From NCBI GenBank assembly GCA_020050375.1, contig JAGVKR010000119.1:1-9745 (forward strand): a DNA stretch of 9,745 bases, given 5' to 3'. The position numbers and the translations under genes are program-made. Origin of the DNA: Planctomycetales bacterium (GTDB taxonomy: Bacteria > Planctomycetota > Planctomycetia > Planctomycetales > Planctomycetaceae). Each line of letters opens with the position of its first letter. Within the stretch, counting starts at the first letter, position 1. This document shows, in pieces, positions 6,508-9,745 of the stretch. Under the pieces are notes generated by a model. That model searched no databases, was not told the DNA's origin, and saw only the letters and a list, made by a program, of their open reading frames with translations.

Positions 6508-7026
6508 CTAACCAGCCGTTTCATCGGCGACGGCCACCAGGGCCGCCAGCACGTCCATCGTCGAGACGATGCCGCGGAGCTTTCCCTGCGTATCGACGAC
6601 GGTGACGCGGTGCCAGTGGCCGTCGCACATGATTCGGGCGACGTCGGCCAGGGGAGTGTCCTCGCGCACCGAAATGAGTCGGCGGGACATCCAAGTCCCC
6701 ACCTGTTCGCTCGCTCCGGCGGCAATGCGCGTTGTGCCGCCGGTGAGCAATCCCCAGATTTCGGCCCACTCGGCCTCTCGCGATTGCGGACAAGCCCCCT
6801 GGGGAGCGGCACTCATGCGCGCAGCGACAGCGGGAATAATGTCGGAAACCGACAAGAGCCCAGCCGGCGCTCCCGACGAATCGACGACCGGCGCCCCTGA
6901 AATCGCCAAATCGCGAAACAACGTCGCGGCGTCCTCAATCGTGTCTGTCTCGTGAAGCACGACCAGTTTCTCGGTCATCAGGTCGCGGGCCAGGAGTGTT
7001 CCCAGCCGTCCGGGCAGAACATTCAT
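6508..7026 (-). CDS. CBS-domain pair protein
   Basis: A 172-residue cytoplasmic protein made almost entirely of two CBS motifs, which together normally form a Bateman module that binds adenosine nucleotides and regulates a partner. CBS1 spans about residues 10-68 (ARDLMTEKLVVLHETDTIED, then SGAPVVDSSGAPAGLLSVSD, ending with the ligand-type motif SVSD at 59-62). CBS2 spans about 109-165 (WMSRRLISVREDTPLADVA, then HRVTVVDTQGKLRGIVSTMD, with STMD at 155-158). The linker of about 40 residues (70-108) is longer than in minimal pairs. No effector domain is fused, so it would act through another protein. Two starts are possible: ATG 7035 has AAGGG almost touching it, too close to work, whereas ATG 7026 has the same AAGGG nine bases upstream; I chose 7026. 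It is the first gene of a probable CBS-MOSC operon. Confidence 0.87.
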   Translation of the reverse strand: MNVLPGRLGTLLARDLMTEKLVVLHETDTIEDAATLFRDLAISGAPVVDSSGAPAGLLSVSDIIPAVAARMSAAPQGACPQSREAEWAEIWGLLTGGTTRIAAGASEQVGTWMSRRLISVREDTPLADVARIMCDGHWHRVTVVDTQGKLRGIVSTMDVLAALVAVADETAG

Positions 7027-7326
7027 ATCACCCATCCCTTGTTGCAGAATGACCGCTGTTCGTCACGTCTGCAATTCTAGGACAGACCGTGCAGAACCAA
7101 AAGGGGGGATGTTGGAGAGTGCGGAGGTGTTGGCGAACGCAACGGAACGAGAAGGAGAGACAGAGAGTTGGGAGAGACGGAGTGATGCGTGCGGGCAAAC
7201 GGGCTTCCATCGGCACGACGACACCAGCGCGCAATCCACACTCCGAATTTCGCGGTCTCCGGTCCCGTTTCTCCATTCCCCTCACTGACGCGCCGTGTGC
7301 CCTCGACGCCAAAAGCGAGTCTTGCA
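7027..7326. other. Intergenic region upstream of CBS gene, purine-rich on plus strand
   Basis: About 300 bases between the CPBP protease stop and the CBS start. Open frames here do not look like protein. From about 7094 to 7186 the plus strand is strikingly purine-rich with repeated GGAGAG, so the minus-strand transcript would be pyrimidine-rich. A -10-like TAGAAT lies on the minus strand at 7074-7079, about 50 bases before the CBS start, but with no good -35 partner (TTTTGG 17 bases upstream). A short TCTTG-ATG-CAAGA palindrome overlaps the CPBP stop codon but has only a TTTT six bases later. Confidence 0.45.
7036..7040 (-). promoter_or_regulatory. Ribosome binding site deciding the CBS gene start
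   Basis: AAGGG on the minus strand immediately precedes ATG 7035 and lies nine bases before the in-frame ATG 7026. The spacing fits only the second ATG, shortening the protein by three residues. Confidence 0.5.
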
Positions 7327-8106
7327 TCAAGATTGCAGCGCCGCTACACCGGGGAGCAGAACACCGACAAGCAGATCGTACGCGGCGTGAGCCCCAACGG
7401 TGATTCCGAAGCCGCGGAGCACGAACAGCATCGCGAAGAATACCCCGGCCAGCGTCCGAAAAGTGAAGCTGTAGAGCGCCCAAGGCTCGGCCGCAGGACC
7501 GACGTAGTGGGCTGCCCCAAACAGGCCGCTCGTCACGAGTATTGCGCCGAGCAGTGCAGCTTTTCCGGGGATGAGCAACACCCGCAACAAGCCATACGTC
7601 AACGGCAGGAGGCACAACCGGAACAAAACTTCTTCATAGATTCCGGCGCCGACATAGCTGATCGCCTGCGGAACTGTCCCCGGGAGCGAACTTGAAAGGG
7701 AGAGCGGCAGCGCGTCGGGAAGATGCTGCCGGAACGCCAGTTCCTGCAATTGCCCCAGCACGATCAGACAGACTCCGAAGAGGAGGCTTTCCGCCAGCAT
7801 CCCCAACAGCGTGCTGGGATAAACGCTCCAGCGATGGCGGCCGGCAACCTGCCATACGAACAGCAATCCGAGCACGATCGCAGGGAGCGTCCAGACATCC
7901 TCCAGGCCGGCCCGGCGCAGTCCGGTCCGCATCCAGTAGTCGGCTCCGTTTCGCAGCTCGTCTCCGCCGGTTCCAAGCTTCAACACGCCCGCTTCGTACA
8001 CGGCGAGCAGTGGAACCAGGAACAACAGGCAATGCAGCGGCTGCCGCGCGAGCAACCAGTAGTCGTCGGAGACGTCATCGGAAATCTCGACGCGAGGTTC
8101 CTTCAT
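7327..8106 (-). CDS. CPBP family intramembrane glutamic endopeptidase (Abi/Rce1-type)
   Basis: A 259-residue multi-pass membrane protein. The three catalytic motifs of the CPBP (Abi, Rce1-like) protease family are in order: EEVLFR (Glu158, Glu159, Arg163), FGAAH (196-200, His200) and HAAYD (240-244). These residues form the membrane-embedded glutamate/histidine site that cleaves substrates within or next to the membrane. Hydrophobic helices lie near residues 25-43, 73-88, 99-120, 145-156, 164-180, 185-201, 215-232 and 236-254, about eight in all. The first 18 residues are acidic and probably cytoplasmic. An in-frame GTG at 8121 could add five residues, but GGAG at 8116-8119 is nine bases before ATG 8106, so I chose ATG. 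Bacterial relatives serve varied roles (bacteriocin immunity, sortase-like processing, unknown); nothing nearby indicates a substrate. It lies on the same strand as the CBS gene but 300 bases apart, so it is probably a separate transcript. Confidence 0.9.
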   Translation of the reverse strand: MKEPRVEISDDVSDDYWLLARQPLHCLLFLVPLLAVYEAGVLKLGTGGDELRNGADYWMRTGLRRAGLEDVWTLPAIVLGLLFVWQVAGRHRWSVYPSTLLGMLAESLLFGVCLIVLGQLQELAFRQHLPDALPLSLSSSLPGTVPQAISYVGAGIYEEVLFRLCLLPLTYGLLRVLLIPGKAALLGAILVTSGLFGAAHYVGPAAEPWALYSFTFRTLAGVFFAMLFVLRGFGITVGAHAAYDLLVGVLLPGVAALQS

Positions 8107-8115
8107 CCCGGGCCG

Positions 8116-8119
8116 CTCC
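8116..8119 (-). promoter_or_regulatory. Ribosome binding site of the CPBP protease
   Basis: GGAG on the minus strand, nine bases before ATG 8106. It overlaps the alternative GTG start at 8119-8121, making the ATG the better choice. Confidence 0.5.
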
Positions 8120-8414
8120 ACGGGGTCGAGCCGTCGGGGCCGTAGCGATTTGTCAACCGGCAGGAGGCGTCACAATGACGCGCAGTCGCCACCGGTCCGC
8201 AGGAAGCGGCCTCTCATTCAGCATCGACCGCCGAAGCCGTTGCCCTTGAGTGAGAACGACTGGAAAGAAAGGAGTCACGAAAGGGGGGGATAGGAATCAG
8301 GGGTCAGCACGGCGAGGGGCGGGCACCATTGAATTTCATCGGAACGGGTCCGATTTCTGTCCAAGGCCTGATCGTTGCAAGCGACTCGCGTTGCCTGGAT
8401 CTCATGGAAAAAGA

Positions 8415-8523
8415 AGAACCACACAAAATACACGAAAAAAAGAAAAGGAACCTGTAGAGTCCCGGCGCACCAAGGCTCTTTGATCCGAATTCTTTTTTCG
8501 TGTGATTCGTGTCTTTCGTGGTT
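8415..8523. repeat. Inverted pair of ACACGAA-type nine-base repeats
   Basis: The left arm (8416-8443) reads AACCACACAAAATACACG followed by an A-run and GAA. The right arm (8490-8523), on the minus strand, reads AACCACGAAAGACACGAATC, then ACACG, an A-run of six and GAA. The right arm contains three steps of a nine-base unit (roughly ACACGAAAG); the left has about one fewer. The inner ends can pair over about 14 bases with one bulge, closing a loop of about 45 bases. It lies 30 bases past the stop of the oxidoreductase gene at 8553 and could also act as its transcript end, although no classic terminator is present. Confidence 0.65.
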
Positions 8524-8552
8524 GAATCTTTACTCGTATGCGACTGAGCGAA

Positions 8553-9745
8553 CTACGACAGCGACCACCCGTCGCGGTACGTCGGCTTGATGATGCCGTC
8601 GAGCTCCGGCGCGTTTGTCGCACGCAGGGCCGCGGCATCCCACTGCACGACCTTGCCGTCCGAGTTCGGGCTCTTGCCGCAGAACACTGCGAGATTCCCG
8701 AGCAGAATCGTTTCGGTGAGCGGGCCTGCGTAATCGGGGAAGTTCGATACAGCCGGCTTCCCGCCGCGGATTGCCTCGGCGAACTCGGTGAAGTGCCCTG
8801 GCGATTTGACGTACTCGACGTCGGGCGGAGTGGCCCCCGAGAGGAACTCGATTTTGTCGCAGTAATCGCCCGTCCCGTGCAACGTGTCTTTGTCGCCGAC
8901 AATCAGCACGCCGCTGACCGGCATTTTCGTCCAGTTGAACAGATTCTGCGGCGGGCGCTTGCCCCCGTCGTACCAGGTGACGGGAATCGCCGGCCGCGAG
9001 CCAGTCGCCGGAAACTGGAACTTGATCACCGACCAATCCGGATAGCTGTCTTTATTGTGACCGGAATGCTCGGCTTCAATCGACGTGGGGTTCCTCAGAT
9101 CGAGGGCCATGAAGGGCATGTTGAACGTGTGACACGCCATGTCCCCCAGCGCCCCGGTGCCAAAATCCCACCAACCGCGCCATTTGAACGAATGATATCC
9201 CTGCGCGTAGGGCCGGAACGGCGCGGGGCCGATGAACAGATCCCAATGAATGTGGGGAGGAATTTCGCTTTCCGGTTCGGGGCGATCAATCCCCTGCGGC
9301 CACTTCGGACGATCAGTCCAGACATGGACCTCTTTGACCGATCCGAGAATCCCGCTCTGAATCAACTTCGCGGCCCTCCGCAAAGCATCGTTGGAGGTTC
9401 CCTGATTTCCCATTTGTGTCGGAACCTGCATCCGGCGGGCAAGATCGGCCAGATAGCGGGCTTCGTACACAGAGTGTGTCAGCGGCTTCTGGGTGAAGCA
9501 CGCCTTGCCACGCAGCATCCCCATCGCCGCCGCGCAGGCGTGGCTGTGGTCGGGAGTGCTGACCGTCACGGCATCGATGCTCTTCTCCATTTCGTCGTAG
9601 AGCTTGCGGTAATCGTTGAACCGCTTCGCCTGCGGAAATTTCGTGGTGGCCGCGTTCTCGAGCCGTTCGTCGTCGATGTCGCAGATGGCGACGACATCGC
9701 CGTTCTTTCCGGCGTCGGAGGAGTCTCCCGATCCCTTTCCCGCCA
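8553..9745 (-). CDS. Gfo/Idh/MocA family oxidoreductase (N-terminus outside window)
   Basis: NAD(P)-dependent oxidoreductase of the type abundant and often Tat-exported in planctomycetes, probably acting on sugars or sugar derivatives. The frame is open to the window edge, adding 51 residues before the internal ATG at 9590, so 397 codons are visible; the first Rossmann strand and any signal peptide are missing. Seen: GKGSGDSSDAG and DVVAICDIDDERLENAA (second strand with the acidic CDID), VTVSTPDHSHA, the catalytic-lysine motif QKPLTH (Lys at 9486-9488), MGNQGTSND, and GALGDMACHTFNMPFMAL with the D-x-x-x-H motif (Asp at 9141-9143, His at 9129-9131). The C-terminal beta domain ends GIIKPTYRDGWSLS. 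Unlike the gene at 4624, it keeps both canonical catalytic motifs. No partner gene is visible next to it; the 446-base gap downstream separates it from the protease. Confidence 0.9.
   Translation of the reverse strand, partial: AGKGSGDSSDAGKNGDVVAICDIDDERLENAATTKFPQAKRFNDYRKLYDEMEKSIDAVTVSTPDHSHACAAAMGMLRGKACFTQKPLTHSVYEARYLADLARRMQVPTQMGNQGTSNDALRRAAKLIQSGILGSVKEVHVWTDRPKWPQGIDRPEPESEIPPHIHWDLFIGPAPFRPYAQGYHSFKWRGWWDFGTGALGDMACHTFNMPFMALDLRNPTSIEAEHSGHNKDSYPDWSVIKFQFPATGSRPAIPVTWYDGGKRPPQNLFNWTKMPVSGVLIVGDKDTLHGTGDYCDKIEFLSGATPPDVEYVKSPGHFTEFAEAIRGGKPAVSNFPDYAGPLTETILLGNLAVFCGKSPNSDGKVVQWDAAALRATNAPELDGIIKPTYRDGWSLS

Larger units (their letters stand above)
8107..8552. other. Long intergenic region with inverted A-rich repeats
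   Basis: About 446 bases without a credible gene; a 77-codon frame at 8250-8483 on the plus strand is rich in Lys/Arg/Gly, has no ribosome site and runs through the repeat, so I do not call it. Contents: a G-run and the 19-base segment at 8292-8310 similar to 3912-3930, and the inverted ACACGAA repeat at 8415-8523. No clear promoter for the CPBP gene was seen. Confidence 0.55.

Noticed and set aside
7300..7335. Possible intrinsic terminator after the CPBP gene
   Set aside because: The TCTTG-ATG-CAAGA stem is only five pairs and overlaps the stop codon; the following T-run is four bases and not adjacent.
8250..8483. A 77-codon plus-strand frame in the long intergenic region
   Set aside because: It is Lys/Arg/Gly-rich, lacks a ribosome site, and is translated partly from the A-rich repeat.
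8415..8523. CRISPR array
   Set aside because: The repeated unit is only nine bases, contiguous and inverted, with no spacers and no cas genes nearby.

Overview
The window looks like a chromosomal segment of a high-GC Planctomycetota bacterium. I base this on the protein families present: two different Gfo/Idh/MocA oxidoreductases (one of the type usually exported in this phylum), a long ABC-2 permease paired with a signal-peptide membrane protein, and short families of palindromic intergenic repeats. This is recognition by eye without a database search; a close relative from the wider Planctomycetota/Verrucomicrobiota group is possible.

Layout, left to right. Positions 1-3724, minus strand: a two-gene unit. 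A signal-peptide protein with a large extracytoplasmic domain (1586-3724) is followed with no gap by an ABC-2 type permease (1-1585, C-terminus outside the window). The stop of the first directly abuts the start of the second. Positions 3725-3942 are non-coding and carry a strong imperfect stem-loop and a repeated CAGAACGRCA motif. Positions 3943-4323, minus strand, encode a small three-helix membrane protein. Positions 4324-4623 are a divergent intergenic region. Positions 4624-5745, plus strand, encode a Gfo/Idh/MocA-fold protein whose active-site motifs resemble the NAD-dependent glycosidases of family GH109 rather than ordinary dehydrogenases.

Positions 5782-5868 hold a pair of inverted, related palindromes (REP/BIME-like), which also supplies the stop codon and last residues of the next gene. 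Positions 5852-7026, minus strand, hold a CBS-pair protein followed 23 bases later by a MOSC-domain protein, probably one operon. Positions 7027-7326 are non-coding and purine-rich on the plus strand. Positions 7327-8106, minus strand, encode a CPBP-family intramembrane protease. Positions 8107-8552 are non-coding and contain an inverted pair of ACACGAA-type repeats. Positions 8553-9745, minus strand, encode a second, conventional Gfo/Idh/MocA oxidoreductase truncated at its N-terminus by the window edge.

How the genes work together: only two couplings are well supported, signal-peptide protein plus permease, and CBS plus MOSC. No ATPase for the transporter is visible; it may lie beyond position 1. 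No tRNA, rRNA, CRISPR array, insertion sequence or phage gene was seen. The most interesting items are the GH109-like enzyme at 4624-5745 and the three families of intergenic palindromic repeats.
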